Shown: positions 6,741 through 13,809 of the stretch, one piece after another
Numbering within the stretch: the first letter of the stretch is position 1
Layout: each line of letters begins with the position of its first letter
Origin: JBEKCP01 sp050014815
Lineage (GTDB): Bacteria > Planctomycetota > Planctomycetia > Pirellulales > Thermoguttaceae
Reading direction: 5' to 3'
NCBI GenBank assembly: GCA_050014815.1
Contig: JBEKCP010000065.1
Coordinates: 1-15,408 of the forward strand
DNA length: 15,408 bases
Notes under the pieces: generated by a model
The model's input: only the letters and a program-made list of their open reading frames with translations
Database searches by the model: none
What the model was told of the DNA's origin: nothing
Made by a program: the position numbers and the translations under genes

Positions 6741-8564
6741 ATGGCACCGTCCATCCCATACTCGCCGATCGGCCGGCCGGCCGCACTCGCCACGCGCTGG
6801 GCGTTGCTCGCGGGGCTGGTCATCTTGTGTCTGGTGCCCAGGGCCATCATGGCACGGAAGCTCGGTGGAATCTGCCCCGACGCCACGCTCTACCTCCGTC
6901 TGGCCGAGTCGTTCGACCAAGGCGATCTTGCCGGTGCGCTCCGCGGAGTCCGGTTCAACCTGTTCCCCGTCATCCTGGTGCTGTTGCACCGTGCCGGGGT
7001 GCCTTGGGAGGCGGCCGGGGCGTGGTGGGGCGTCCTGATCTCCAGTTGCACGATCTTGCCGCTTTACGGCTGGATCCGCCGCCAGTTCGACGGCCGGGTG
7101 GCGCTGGCCGCTTGCTTCCTCTACGCGGCACACCCCGGCCTGATCCGCTGGAGTCCGGAGGTCATTCGGGACCCGACCTTCTGGTTCCTGTTCACCCTAT
7201 CGCTTTACTGGCAGTGGCGTGCCGTGACGGAGCTGCGTTGGCCGTTAGCGGCCGCGGCCGGCCTGGCCATGGCACTGGCCTCCATGACTCGGTTCGAGGG
7301 GGCGCTGCTGTTGGTTCCGCTGGTGCTTTGGTCCTTCTGGCGCGGCCGGGCTCGTCCGGAACTCCGCCGCCGGCTCGTGCTCGCCGGAGTCCTCTCGGTC
7401 AGCGTCTATCCGATGCTGCTTGGGCTGGTCGGCGCGGCCTGGTTCCGCAACCAAGCCGTTTGGCAGTTGGTCCGCACGGAGCCGCTGGAGTTGGCCCGGG
7501 ATTGGGCCGCGGCCGGCCGGCAGGTCCTCCCTCCCCCGGCCGCCCAGTCGTGCGTCAAAGGGGACAGTCCCGTTTTCGTTGACACGAAAATCGGGACAGT
7601 CCCCCTGTCGCTGCCTCGCATGATCGAGTTATTCGCCTCAGGCCTGGTCAAGGGAATCACGCCGCTCTTCCTCCTCGGCTCGGCGATCGGCTTGACCGGA
7701 GCATGGCGGTCCTGGAGGAGGCGCGACTGCCAGGCGCTGGCCGTCACCGGGTTGCTGCTCTTGCCGGCGATCTGGATCCATCTCTGGTGGGCACGCGAGA
7801 CGTGCCCGCGATACTTCTTCCCCGTCGCTATTCTCATGTCGCCGCTGGTGGCGACGGGGCTGCTGCGGGTGTCCGGTGCCCTCGCAGCGTGGGGGCAGAG
7901 GGCAGGGGGGCGGATAGCCGATTTTAGATTTTGGATTTTGGATTTCGGATTTGGCAATCCCGACTCAGTAGTCCCCCGCCCTGATCCGTATCCCTTCCTC
8001 CAATCCAAAATCCGAAATCCAAAATCCAAAATCCTGTTTCTCCTACCTGCGATCGTGGTGTTGGCGGTCGGCCTGATCGTTTCGTTGGGCAACGATCTGC
8101 GTTTCCGCGCGGCGACGGCCGAGTTGGGCCAATGGGCCCGCCGGGAGATCGGCCCCTCGCCCTTGACGTTTGGGCCGGACGGCGTGACCCAGGTGGTAAA
8201 CTACTACGCCCGGGGGCAATGTCAGTCGTTTCCGGCGCACCAGGCGGATAGTGCCGTGGCGGCCGCGGTCCAGAGGCTGCGGCCGGACCTCGTGCTGCTG
8301 CCGGCCGATGGCAAGACGCCCGGCGGTTGTCGGGCATTGGTCGAGCGGATCGAGCGGCTGGGTTTCGTTCAGGTAGACCGATCGCAGTTCTCCGGCGGGT
8401 GCCGCAAGGTGCTGGTGCTGCGTCGTGCACACGTCCCGCGGGAGGTACACGTCCCGCGACAGATCTACACTCCGGTCGCGCTGCCGATCGAGGGTTCGCG
8501 GGGGACAGGACAGGCAAGGATGCCAAGTTACCGCGCATGGATTGCGACCTCTATTTGCTGCTGA
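6741..8564 (+). CDS. GT-C family glycosyltransferase (PMT/ArnT-like), interrupted in frame by two repeat elements
   Basis: The product is an integral membrane protein of about 607 residues. The N-terminal helix ALLAGLVILCLVP is followed by PDATLYLRLAESF (46-58), the acidic loop motif typical of GT-C enzymes that use polyprenyl-phosphate sugars. Many hydrophobic segments follow and then a soluble tail. Two stretches are foreign: residues about 273-292 are a translated GGGAC-GTCCC palindrome, and residues about 393-431 (containing FRFWILDFGF and NPKSKIL) are a translated AT-rich inverted repeat. Both fall in loops between membrane segments and keep the frame. A 12-base direct repeat (8429-8440 and 8447-8458) near the end yields VPREVHVPRQ. 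ATG at 6741 is preferred over GTG at 6717, but neither has a clear ribosome site. The last 28 bases overlap the WecA-like gene, implying coupling. The likely role is adding a sugar to a lipid-linked or surface glycan; donor and acceptor are unknown. Confidence 0.8.
   Translation: MAPSIPYSPIGRPAALATRWALLAGLVILCLVPRAIMARKLGGICPDATLYLRLAESFDQGDLAGALRGVRFNLFPVILVLLHRAGVPWEAAGAWWGVLISSCTILPLYGWIRRQFDGRVALAACFLYAAHPGLIRWSPEVIRDPTFWFLFTLSLYWQWRAVTELRWPLAAAAGLAMALASMTRFEGALLLVPLVLWSFWRGRARPELRRRLVLAGVLSVSVYPMLLGLVGAAWFRNQAVWQLVRTEPLELARDWAAAGRQVLPPPAAQSCVKGDSPVFVDTKIGTVPLSLPRMIELFASGLVKGITPLFLLGSAIGLTGAWRSWRRRDCQALAVTGLLLLPAIWIHLWWARETCPRYFFPVAILMSPLVATGLLRVSGALAAWGQRAGGRIADFRFWILDFGFGNPDSVVPRPDPYPFLQSKIRNPKSKILFLLPAIVVLAVGLIVSLGNDLRFRAATAELGQWARREIGPSPLTFGPDGVTQVVNYYARGQCQSFPAHQADSAVAAAVQRLRPDLVLLPADGKTPGGCRALVERIERLGFVQVDRSQFSGGCRKVLVLRRAHVPREVHVPRQIYTPVALPIEGSRGTGQARMPSYRAWIATSICC
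7560..7604 (+). repeat. GGGAC-N-GTCCC palindromic element, copy A (inside the GT-C gene)
   Basis: Left arm 7560-7579 and right arm 7584-7604 are inverted copies around a 4-base loop, differing by one inserted base and one A/T change. Each arm itself contains the small palindrome GGGAC-A-GTCCC, so the element can fold as a hairpin with two side hairpins. It is read as KGDSPVFVDTKIGTVPLSLP. Confidence 0.9.
7927..8033 (+). repeat. AT-rich inverted repeat with 26-bp perfect arms (inside the GT-C gene)
   Basis: The segment 7927-7952 is the exact reverse complement of 8008-8033; the loop is 7953-8007 (55 bases). Each arm is built from ATTTTGG and ATTTCGG sub-repeats and is much poorer in G+C than the gene around it. 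Similar peptides (FRFWILDFGF, NPKSKI) appear in many planctomycete protein entries, from memory, which points to a dispersed repeat family. Confidence 0.9.
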
Positions 8565-9757
8565 TGCCGGCCGCGACCTTCGCGGCAGCGGTGGTGCTGG
8601 TGCCGCCGGTGCGGGCCATTGCGCGCCGGGCAGGCATCTTCGCCTATCCTGACCACGTCAGGCGATTCCACCCCGTGCCCGTGCCCCTCTGGGGCGGCAT
8701 CGCCGTCTGCCTGGCCTGGTTGGTGGGAATTCTCGCAATCCGCCTCGGACCAGGCGCCATGGACCAGGACCTGGCCGACCTCTGCCGGGCGCTGATTCCC
8801 GCTGCCGGACTGGCCTGTCTCTTCGGCGCGCTGGACGACCGCTGGGATCTCCCGCCGCGCCTGAAGCTCGTCCTCCAATTGTTCGCCGTGACGCCGATTG
8901 TGGCCGCCGGATATTCCGTCGATTTCCTGGTCATCTTCGGTTGTCACATCGATCTGGGGTGGCTCGGCATCCCGCTGACCATCTTGTGGCTGCTGGGCTG
9001 CATCAACGCGCTGAACCTCATCGACGGCATGGACGGCCTGGCCTCGATGGTCGGCCTGTCGACCGCCGCCATGATGGGGCTGGTGGCGCTGAGCAGGGGC
9101 AACGGGGACGTGGCGACGATCGCCTTTCTGCTGGCCGGCGCACTGGCCGGCTTCCTTGTCTACAACCTGCCGCCGGCGAGCATTTACCTCGGCGACTCCG
9201 GCAGCACGCTCATCGGCCTTATCGTGGGGATCCTCGGCATCGAGGGGAGCCTGAAGAGCTCGGCGACCCTCTCGATCACCGCTCCCGCCGTCGTCATGAC
9301 CCTCCCCATGTTCGACGTGCTGATGGCCCTGGTCCGCCGCAAGCTGACGGGGCGCCCCTTCGACGTGGGCGACCGGGAACACATCCACCACCGCCTCCTC
9401 CAGCGCGGACTCGGCCCTTACCAGGTCCTCAGCGTCATTGGCGTCGTTTGCCTTACCACCGGTGCGGCCGCTACTGCCGCTACCATCTTCCGCATGGATG
9501 CCCTGGCGTGGATCACGGCCACTACTCTCATCGTGCTCTTGATCCGGCTGCGGCTGTTCGGGCACCACGAGTTCGGCCTGGTACGGGGCGCCTTGCGCAA
9601 CAACCTGTCCAGCTTCGCCAGGCGTTTGCTAGGGCAAGACGCATACAACCCGACGCCTCCGGAAGAGACTGCTCCCGATACCCCGGAAACGGCCGAAAAG
9701 ATACCGGATGCCGCCGGGACGATGCTTGATGTTCAGAAGCGCCGCCGGGCGGCTTGA
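8537..9757 (+). CDS. WecA/TagO-like undecaprenyl-phosphate sugar-1-phosphate transferase
   Basis: This 406-residue polytopic membrane protein has every signature of the polyprenyl-phosphate N-acetylhexosamine-1-phosphate transferase family: DHVRRFHPVPVPLWGG (39-54), the Mg-binding pair in ALDDRW (D100, D101), NALNLIDGMDGLA (157-169), YLGDSGS (217-223), and HIHHR (282-286), the sugar-nucleotide loop typical of WecA rather than MraY. The enzyme moves a sugar-1-phosphate from a UDP-sugar to undecaprenyl phosphate on the cytoplasmic face and so starts a surface glycan. Residues after about 370 form a polar Pro/Glu/Thr tail. ATG at 8537 is chosen because hydrophobic sequence starts directly there; the frame extends upstream into sequence overlapping the GT-C gene that does not look like protein. 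It overlaps the previous gene by 28 bases, and its TGA shares bases with the region just before the GT2 gene, suggesting one operon. The sugar cannot be told from sequence. Confidence 0.93.
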   Translation: MDCDLYLLLMPAATFAAAVVLVPPVRAIARRAGIFAYPDHVRRFHPVPVPLWGGIAVCLAWLVGILAIRLGPGAMDQDLADLCRALIPAAGLACLFGALDDRWDLPPRLKLVLQLFAVTPIVAAGYSVDFLVIFGCHIDLGWLGIPLTILWLLGCINALNLIDGMDGLASMVGLSTAAMMGLVALSRGNGDVATIAFLLAGALAGFLVYNLPPASIYLGDSGSTLIGLIVGILGIEGSLKSSATLSITAPAVVMTLPMFDVLMALVRRKLTGRPFDVGDREHIHHRLLQRGLGPYQVLSVIGVVCLTTGAAATAATIFRMDALAWITATTLIVLLIRLRLFGHHEFGLVRGALRNNLSSFARRLLGQDAYNPTPPEETAPDTPETAEKIPDAAGTMLDVQKRRRAA

Positions 9758-9771
9758 AGCGAGGTGACGCC

Positions 9772-10608
9772 GTGTCTTCCGTGCTATCGACCCCCGTTCT
9801 GACGCCGCGACGCCGCGGCTTGCCGGTCAGTCGCGAGGCCGACCTGGACGTGGGCGTCATCTATACCGGGGAGCGCGAGATGGCAGGCCGCCTCCTCTCG
9901 ACGGTCGCGGCCTCCGCAGACGGCCTGCGGCTCCGCCTGGTCCTGGTCGACAACGGCTCGCCCGACGGCGTCGATCGCTACGCGGACCTGATCCCGCAGA
10001 CTTCGATCTTGAGGAACCGCGAGCCGCTGCCTTACACGGTCAACCTGAACCGCGTCCTGGCGGCGTCCACGTCGCCGTACGTCCTGCTGCTGAACACCGA
10101 CATGTTCTTCGAGCCGCGCCAACAGTGCCTGGCCCACATGGTCGACTTCATGAACGCCCATCCCGATTGCGGGGTCGCCGGCTGCCGGCTCTATCACGCC
10201 GACGGCGGCGATGCGCTGCCGGCCCGGCGATTCCAGACGCTGCCGATCATCGCGGCCCGGCGGCTCGGGCTCGGCTGGCTCCTCCGCCGCACCCTCGACC
10301 GCTATTTCTACCGCGAGTGCGATCCGTCCGACTCGTTCGAGGCCGATTGGCTCTCGGGCTGCTTCCTGCTGGTCCGGCGCGAGGCGATCTCCCAGGTGGG
10401 ACTCTTCGACGAGAGTTTCGGCAAGTATTTCGAGGACGTGGACATGTGCCTCCGGATGGCCCGGGCCGGCTGGCGCGTCATGTACCACGGCCGCGCGAGC
10501 TGTTACCATCTGGAGTCGCGGGCCAGCCGCCGCTGGCTCTCCGCCGACGCCTGGCGGCATTTCCGCGCCTACGTGCATTGGCTGTGCAAGTGGGGCGGCG
10601 CGGTGTAG
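9772..10608 (+). CDS. GT2 family glycosyltransferase (rhamnosyltransferase WbbL-like)
   Basis: The 278-residue cytoplasmic protein has a GT-A fold: LVLVDNGSPDG (56-66) is the nucleotide-binding loop, LLLNTDMFF (105-113) holds the metal-binding acid, and DWLSGCFLLVRREAISQVGL (192-211) with GKYFEDVDMCLRMARAGW (217-234) gives the acceptor loop and the catalytic ED pair. A His (HLESRAS, 246-252) follows in the place usual for WbbL-like enzymes. It probably adds the second or a later sugar to the lipid carrier loaded by the WecA-like enzyme just upstream. GTG at 9772 is chosen because GAGGTG (9761-9766) sits 5 bases ahead. The alternative TTG at 9754 would overlap the wecA-like stop (TTGA). I see no terminator; a 7-base-period repeat tract begins about 10 bases after the stop. 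Confidence 0.9.
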   Translation: MSSVLSTPVLTPRRRGLPVSREADLDVGVIYTGEREMAGRLLSTVAASADGLRLRLVLVDNGSPDGVDRYADLIPQTSILRNREPLPYTVNLNRVLAASTSPYVLLLNTDMFFEPRQQCLAHMVDFMNAHPDCGVAGCRLYHADGGDALPARRFQTLPIIAARRLGLGWLLRRTLDRYFYRECDPSDSFEADWLSGCFLLVRREAISQVGLFDESFGKYFEDVDMCLRMARAGWRVMYHGRASCYHLESRASRRWLSADAWRHFRAYVHWLCKWGGAV

Positions 10609-10617
10609 TGGCTGGTG

Positions 10618-10677
10618 GTCCGTAGTCCGTTGTCCGTGGTCCGTTGCAACTGACGACTGACACCTGACACCTGACAC
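10618..10677. repeat. Two back-to-back tandem arrays, both with a 7-base period
   Basis: Four exact-period units GTCCGTN run from 10618 to 10645. After GCAA, four units of CTGACAC type run from 10650 to 10677 (the first is CTGACGA). Similar strings are common between planctomycete genes, from memory. On the minus strand they would read as VSGVRCQ and GQRTTDH type peptides. Confidence 0.85.
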
Positions 10678-10786
10678 CTGGCAACCAACCAGGGGGTGCT
10701 TCCGGCGAATTGTTGGCTTTTCGTGCAGCGGAAGGACTTCGTGGCGTGGGCCTGGAATGGGCTTTGCGTTGAGGGGGCGATGGAAT

Positions 10787-10875
10787 AAGGACTTACGGCG
10801 TGATTTCACGCCAGGTATCTTCCCCCCGCAATAGGGCCCGGCCAACAAACTCCTCCGCAAGAGACATAAGTCCTT
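10787..10875. repeat. 89-base element with inverted ends and an inner palindrome
   Basis: AAGGACTTA (10787-10795) is repeated inverted as TAAGTCCTT (10867-10875). The similarity continues weakly outward (TT, A and CGC shared). Just inside the left end is the perfect palindrome GGCGTGATTTCACGCC (10797-10812). No coding capacity; it could be a small non-autonomous element or a regulatory site. Confidence 0.5.
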
Positions 10876-10915
10876 GTTGGAACGCATCTTGCACGCTTTT
10901 TCGGCTAGATACTAG

Positions 10916-10949
10916 TTGGGCCATAATTGGGCCATTCACATTGGGTAAT
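10916..10949. repeat. TTGGGCCAT direct repeats
   Basis: TTGGGCCAT occurs at 10916-10924 and 10927-10935, 11 bases apart, with a third partial copy (TTGGGTAAT) at 10941-10949. One-turn spacing resembles an operator, but the nearest downstream start is about 700 bases away. Confidence 0.4.
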
Positions 10950-11140
10950 TTTCAATCGCTAAGTTCTTGCTGGGCAAGGGTCGGCGCTGGATACGAGGGG
11001 TGACGAATAGTTCTCCGGGGGCGCACGCGGAATGCCACCTAAAATGCTTATCTGCTATAACGCTGCGGGGTAATTTCCGGATCTTATCCCCCCAGGAGGT
11101 CGGGGGGAGCGATGGGCATCGCCGGTCCGGCCCATTGGCT

Positions 11141-11204
11141 GGGGACTGTCCCGATTTTCGCGGGCGCCATGCCCTGCATGGTCGCGAAACATGGGACTGT
11201 CCCC
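11141..11204 (+). repeat. GGGAC-N-GTCCC palindromic element, copy B
   Basis: The arm 11141-11162 (starting GGGGACTGTCCCGATTTTCG) pairs with 11183-11204 (ending GGGACTGTCCCC). The centre holds its own hairpin, CCATGC-CCT-GCATGG at 11167-11181. It has the same plan as the other copies with a different central hairpin. Confidence 0.85.
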
Positions 11205-11359
11205 TTTGACGGGACGTCGGCCGCGGCAGGTGCCACGGAGATGCGCCGGCCCGCCGACGTGGCGATGCAGCGAGAAGCCCTACGGGCACTGATGCGGAGT
11301 CATGGGGGTTGTCGGAAGACACACCTTATCTTGGCCCGGCTCGATGGTTCAGATGCGTC

Positions 11360-11376
11360 GGTCGGTGTGACCGACC
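11360..11376. repeat. Perfect 7-bp hairpin
   Basis: GGTCGGT and ACCGACC flank a GTG loop. No T-run follows on either strand, so it is not called a terminator. Confidence 0.4.
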
Positions 11377-11569
11377 CGCGCTAGCTGGGTTGCCGTCGTT
11401 CTCAGAAAACGGTCGTATTCTGGGACAACCGAGAAACGCTTGGGTTGAAGGGGCAATGGCAGTGATTTCGCACCACAGACGGGAACGCCTTGCCTTTCAA
11501 CGGCGGATTGCAAAGAACGGCGCAATTCGCGCCCCCCCTGTGGGTAGGGGCGATTCTCCGTCCACAACC

Positions 11570-11600
11570 TGTAAGAAACCGGCCGCCGCCATCGACTATA
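11570..11600 (+). promoter_or_regulatory. Possible ECF-type promoter of the sigma factor gene
   Basis: TGTAAGAAACC (11570-11580) and CGACTATA (11593-11600) stand at spacing compatible with -35 and -10 elements of an ECF promoter, about 40 bases before the chosen start. ECF factors often drive their own gene. This is inference from spacing and base content only. Confidence 0.3.
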
Positions 11601-11640
11601 TTTATGGATGATCGAGCAACTGCTCATTAAGGCACCCGAC

Positions 11641-12180
11641 ATGACGGATTGGTCCGAGGTTGTGCGACAGCACGGCCCGATCGTTTGGAAGACGGCGTAC
11701 CGGCTTCTGAACCACGAGGCCGACGCGGCCGACTGTTTCCAGAACACGTTTGTCTCCGCATGGGAGCTTTCGCGCGCGGAAGCGGTTCGGAACTGGGCCG
11801 GGTTGCTGAAGCGGTTGGCGACCGTTCGGGCGATCGAACGCTTGCGGCAACGTCGCCGAGAAGCGGACAGGCTGACGGGACTGCCCGAAGCCTGCGTCGC
11901 GCCCGGCAAGGAAGCCATGCCCGGTTTGGCTGCCGAGGCGGATGAACTGGCCGAGCATGTGCGCGATGCCTTGGCCGACATGGATGCCCGGCAGGCCGAG
12001 GTCTTCTGCCTCGCCTGCCTGGAAGACATGGCCTACCGGGAGATCGCCGAGCGACTCGGCCTGACGGTCGATCACGTGGGGGTGCTGTTGTACCGCGCGA
12101 AAACGACTTTAAGGGAGCGGCTGGGCGCCCACGCGCCATCGCCGACCACCCTGCGTAGTGAGGAGGAGATTCTGCCATGA
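11641..12180 (+). CDS. ECF-type RNA polymerase sigma factor
   Basis: The 179-residue product shows sigma region 2 at about residues 3-60 (DWSEVVRQHGPIVWKTAYRL, then NHEADAADCFQNTFVSAWEL) and region 4 at about 115-168 (LADMDARQAEVFCLACLEDM, YREIAERLGLTVDHVGVLLY, RAKTTLRERLG), which contains the helix-turn-helix for the -35 element. The length fits the family, with no extra domain. ATG at 11641 is preferred over the in-frame ATG at 11608 because the protein then begins right before DWSEVV as relatives do, and AAGG lies 8 bases upstream; the longer form would add 11 residues. The stop overlaps the start of the next gene (ATGA), so the two are translated together. That partner has a membrane anchor and probably takes the sensing or anti-sigma role. 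Confidence 0.93.
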   Translation: MTDWSEVVRQHGPIVWKTAYRLLNHEADAADCFQNTFVSAWELSRAEAVRNWAGLLKRLATVRAIERLRQRRREADRLTGLPEACVAPGKEAMPGLAAEADELAEHVRDALADMDARQAEVFCLACLEDMAYREIAERLGLTVDHVGVLLYRAKTTLRERLGAHAPSPTTLRSEEEILP

Positions 12181-13166
12181 CCCGTCGCGAAGACCAGCAA
12201 GCGATGGACGCGGTGGAGCGCGCGGGGCGGGCGCTCCGCGACGTGCGAGTTCCGCCCGGTCCGTCGCCGACAATCGTGGCCTCGACGGTCGAGGCCCTGC
12301 AAGCCCTGGATAACCCGCCGGATGTGGCCCGGCGCAACGCAAGGAGAGAACTCATGTTTCGTATCGGCCGTTACAGCGGCGTGGCTGCCGCCATTTGTTT
12401 GCTTGTGGTCGGCGGCTGGCTCTTGTTCAGTGGTCCCGGTACGAATGTTTCTTTCGCTCAAGTGATCGAGAAGGTGAGGGAAGCCAAGAGCTTCTCGTAC
12501 GAGATAGTGGCCGAGCCCATCGGGACGACGAAGAACCCCGGTTGGGAGAAATCCGTCATGAAGGTCTATTTCAGGGAGCCGGGACTCTTGCGAGAGGAGC
12601 GGCCAGGCGGAGACGTCATGATCCAGAACATCACGGCCGGAAAGACTCTTCGTTACGATCCTTCCACCAAGAAGGCCATACTGTTCCCATTCAAGCCGCA
12701 GGCCCCTTGGCTCGCTTTTCGGAAGTTCTTTCTCGACGAGGGCCGAAATTGGGGCGATGGCGCCGAGCAACGGTTGGGCGAGCGAGAAGTGGATGGCACC
12801 AAGGCACAAGGCTTCGCGGTACGCGGGGATGCGAATACCCTCTGGAATATCTGGGCCGATGCCAAGACGGGTAAACTTCTTCGCCTCGAATATGTCACCC
12901 GAGACTGGAAGACCGTCACGAGCAAGATCGTCCTGAACCCGGATCTGCCCGACTCGCTCTTCAGCGTGGAGCCGCCCGAGGGCTACGATCTTACCGTGTG
13001 GAAAGACAAAGCCTCGGGCAGCGGCGAGATGACGGCCGAGCAGCGGCGATCGCTGGAATTGGAGAAGGGAGCGGCAAGAGAAGCGGCAGAAGCGGCAATG
13101 CGGCAGGCCGTGCAGCGCCGCGCCGACGCCATCAATAAGGATAAGAAGGCAGGATCTCAGAAATAG
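12177..13166 (+). CDS. Membrane-anchored LolA/RseB-like protein, likely partner of the ECF sigma factor
   Basis: The 329-residue product has a cytoplasmic stretch of about 65 residues, one membrane helix (SGVAAAICLLVVGGWLLF, about 67-84) and a periplasmic part. That part begins VSFAQVIEKVREAKSFSYEI, the usual opening of LolA/RseB-like beta-sheet domains in planctomycetes, and goes on with strands such as MKVYFREPGLLREER, KTLRYDPSTKKAIL and NTLWNIWADAKTGKLLRLEY, ending at about residue 280. The tail (from about 285) is charged and Glu/Ala/Arg-rich, probably helical. No zinc-binding HxxxCxxC anti-sigma motif is present. The start is firm: GAGGAGGAG lies 8 bases upstream and the ATGA overlaps the sigma factor stop. 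I infer an anti-sigma or envelope-stress sensor working with that sigma factor; a role in lipoprotein sorting is less likely. Confidence 0.85.
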   Translation: MTRREDQQAMDAVERAGRALRDVRVPPGPSPTIVASTVEALQALDNPPDVARRNARRELMFRIGRYSGVAAAICLLVVGGWLLFSGPGTNVSFAQVIEKVREAKSFSYEIVAEPIGTTKNPGWEKSVMKVYFREPGLLREERPGGDVMIQNITAGKTLRYDPSTKKAILFPFKPQAPWLAFRKFFLDEGRNWGDGAEQRLGEREVDGTKAQGFAVRGDANTLWNIWADAKTGKLLRLEYVTRDWKTVTSKIVLNPDLPDSLFSVEPPEGYDLTVWKDKASGSGEMTAEQRRSLELEKGAAREAAEAAMRQAVQRRADAINKDKKAGSQK

Positions 13167-13393
13167 ATATGCCGTCGAGGGAGGTGGCGAGACCATCGCC
13201 TCGCAGGTGGGGGAAACCCCGCAAGAGGTGCAGGTGAACCTGTCAAATGGCAGGCAATCGGCACCTCAGATTATGGATTGGGCATGGGCTTCTCGGCCAC
13301 CGAAAGTAGCCACAGCGCGCGTCGGTCCGACACACCGGGACGGTGGGGAACGCGGTGCCGCCCAACGCGGAATGACCGTCCCAAGGACCGGGC

Positions 13394-13480
13394 CTGTCCC
13401 GATTTTTGGTCAAGGAAGGGGGACAGTCCCATTTTCGGGCGGACGCTCTGCGTCTGCCACGAAAATCGGGACCGTCCCCT
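13394..13480 (+). repeat. GGGAC-N-GTCCC palindromic element, copy C, preceded by a broken arm
   Basis: The complete element is 13418-13480: arm GGGGGACAGTCCCATTTTCG, a central hairpin GACGC-TCT-GCGTC, and the returning arm ending GGGACCGTCCCCT. Just before it, CTGTCCCGATTTT (13394-13406) matches an arm of the same family, so a partial copy seems joined to it. Confidence 0.9.
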
Positions 13481-13558
13481 ATCGGCGCCCGCTTGCTGAG
13501 GTTTAGCGGTCTTGGTGAATTGGGGGCGTCAGTACACACATCTCTGAACCCGGGGGCC

Positions 13559-13579
13559 AGGGTCGTTCACGACCCTTTT
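13559..13579 (+). terminator. Hairpin followed by a T-run
   Basis: AGGGTCG-TTCA-CGACCCT is a perfect 7-bp stem with a 4-base loop, followed by TTT (13577-13579). It has the look of a weak intrinsic terminator on the plus strand, but it lies about 390 bases past the LolA-like gene and belongs to a group of similar hairpins. Confidence 0.35.
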
Positions 13580-13595
13580 CCGCCACAGCCGGTCT

Positions 13596-13619
13596 TAGGC
13601 CCGGCATTCATGCCGGGTC
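13596..13619. repeat. 24-base inverted repeat, left copy, with palindromic core
   Basis: The core CCCGGCATTCATGCCGGG (13600-13617) is a perfect palindrome around TC. The whole 24 bases recur exactly, inverted, at 13768-13791. Confidence 0.85.
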
Positions 13620-13650
13620 GTAAGGCGACCCGAACTATTCTTCTTCTCTA

Positions 13651-13670
13651 AAGGCCCGTTCAGGGGCCTT
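13651..13670. repeat. AAGGCCC/GGGCCTT hairpin
   Basis: A 7-bp stem encloses GTTCAG. The TTCA centre is shared with neighbouring hairpins. Read on the minus strand TTT follows in part, so weak terminator activity there is possible. Confidence 0.5.
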
Positions 13671-13718
13671 CTCCCGGGGCTTTAGCCGCTTCGTATGGCC
13701 AAAGCCGGTCCATCGGGA

Positions 13719-13736
13719 ACGCCCGTGAACGGGCGT
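13719..13736. repeat. 18-base palindrome, first copy
   Basis: ACGCCCGTGAACGGGCGT has perfect 8-base arms around GA. The second copy at 13810-13827 differs at one base in the centre. Confidence 0.85.
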
Positions 13737-13767
13737 CGAACCGAAATTTCATCATTTTGCCTCCGCC

Positions 13768-13791
13768 GACCCGGCATGAATGCCGGGCCTA
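13768..13791. repeat. 24-base inverted repeat, right copy
   Basis: This is the exact reverse complement of 13596-13619, about 150 bases away, with core CCCGGCATGAATGCCGGG (13770-13787). Confidence 0.85.
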
Positions 13792-13809
13792 GAACCGCCT
13801 CCGGCGGCA

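Larger units (their letters stand above)
10609..11607. other. Gene-free interval of about 1 kb with several repeat types
   Basis: No frame here shows codon bias, a ribosome site or a recognisable domain. In order it holds a tandem 7-base tract, an 89-base element with inverted ends, a TTGGGCCAT direct repeat, copy B of the GGGAC-GTCCC element, a 7-bp hairpin and a possible sigma-factor promoter. Base composition between about 10850 and 11070 is less G+C rich than the flanking genes. Confidence 0.7.

Noticed and set aside
9784..10887. Open frame of 367 codons on the minus strand with CQVSGVRCQ-type peptide
   Set aside because: It is antisense to the GT2 gene and its start runs through the tandem 7-base repeats.
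11112..11384. Small open frame after an AGGAGG-like site
   Set aside because: The frame is mostly made of palindromic copy B, and no codon bias or homology is seen.
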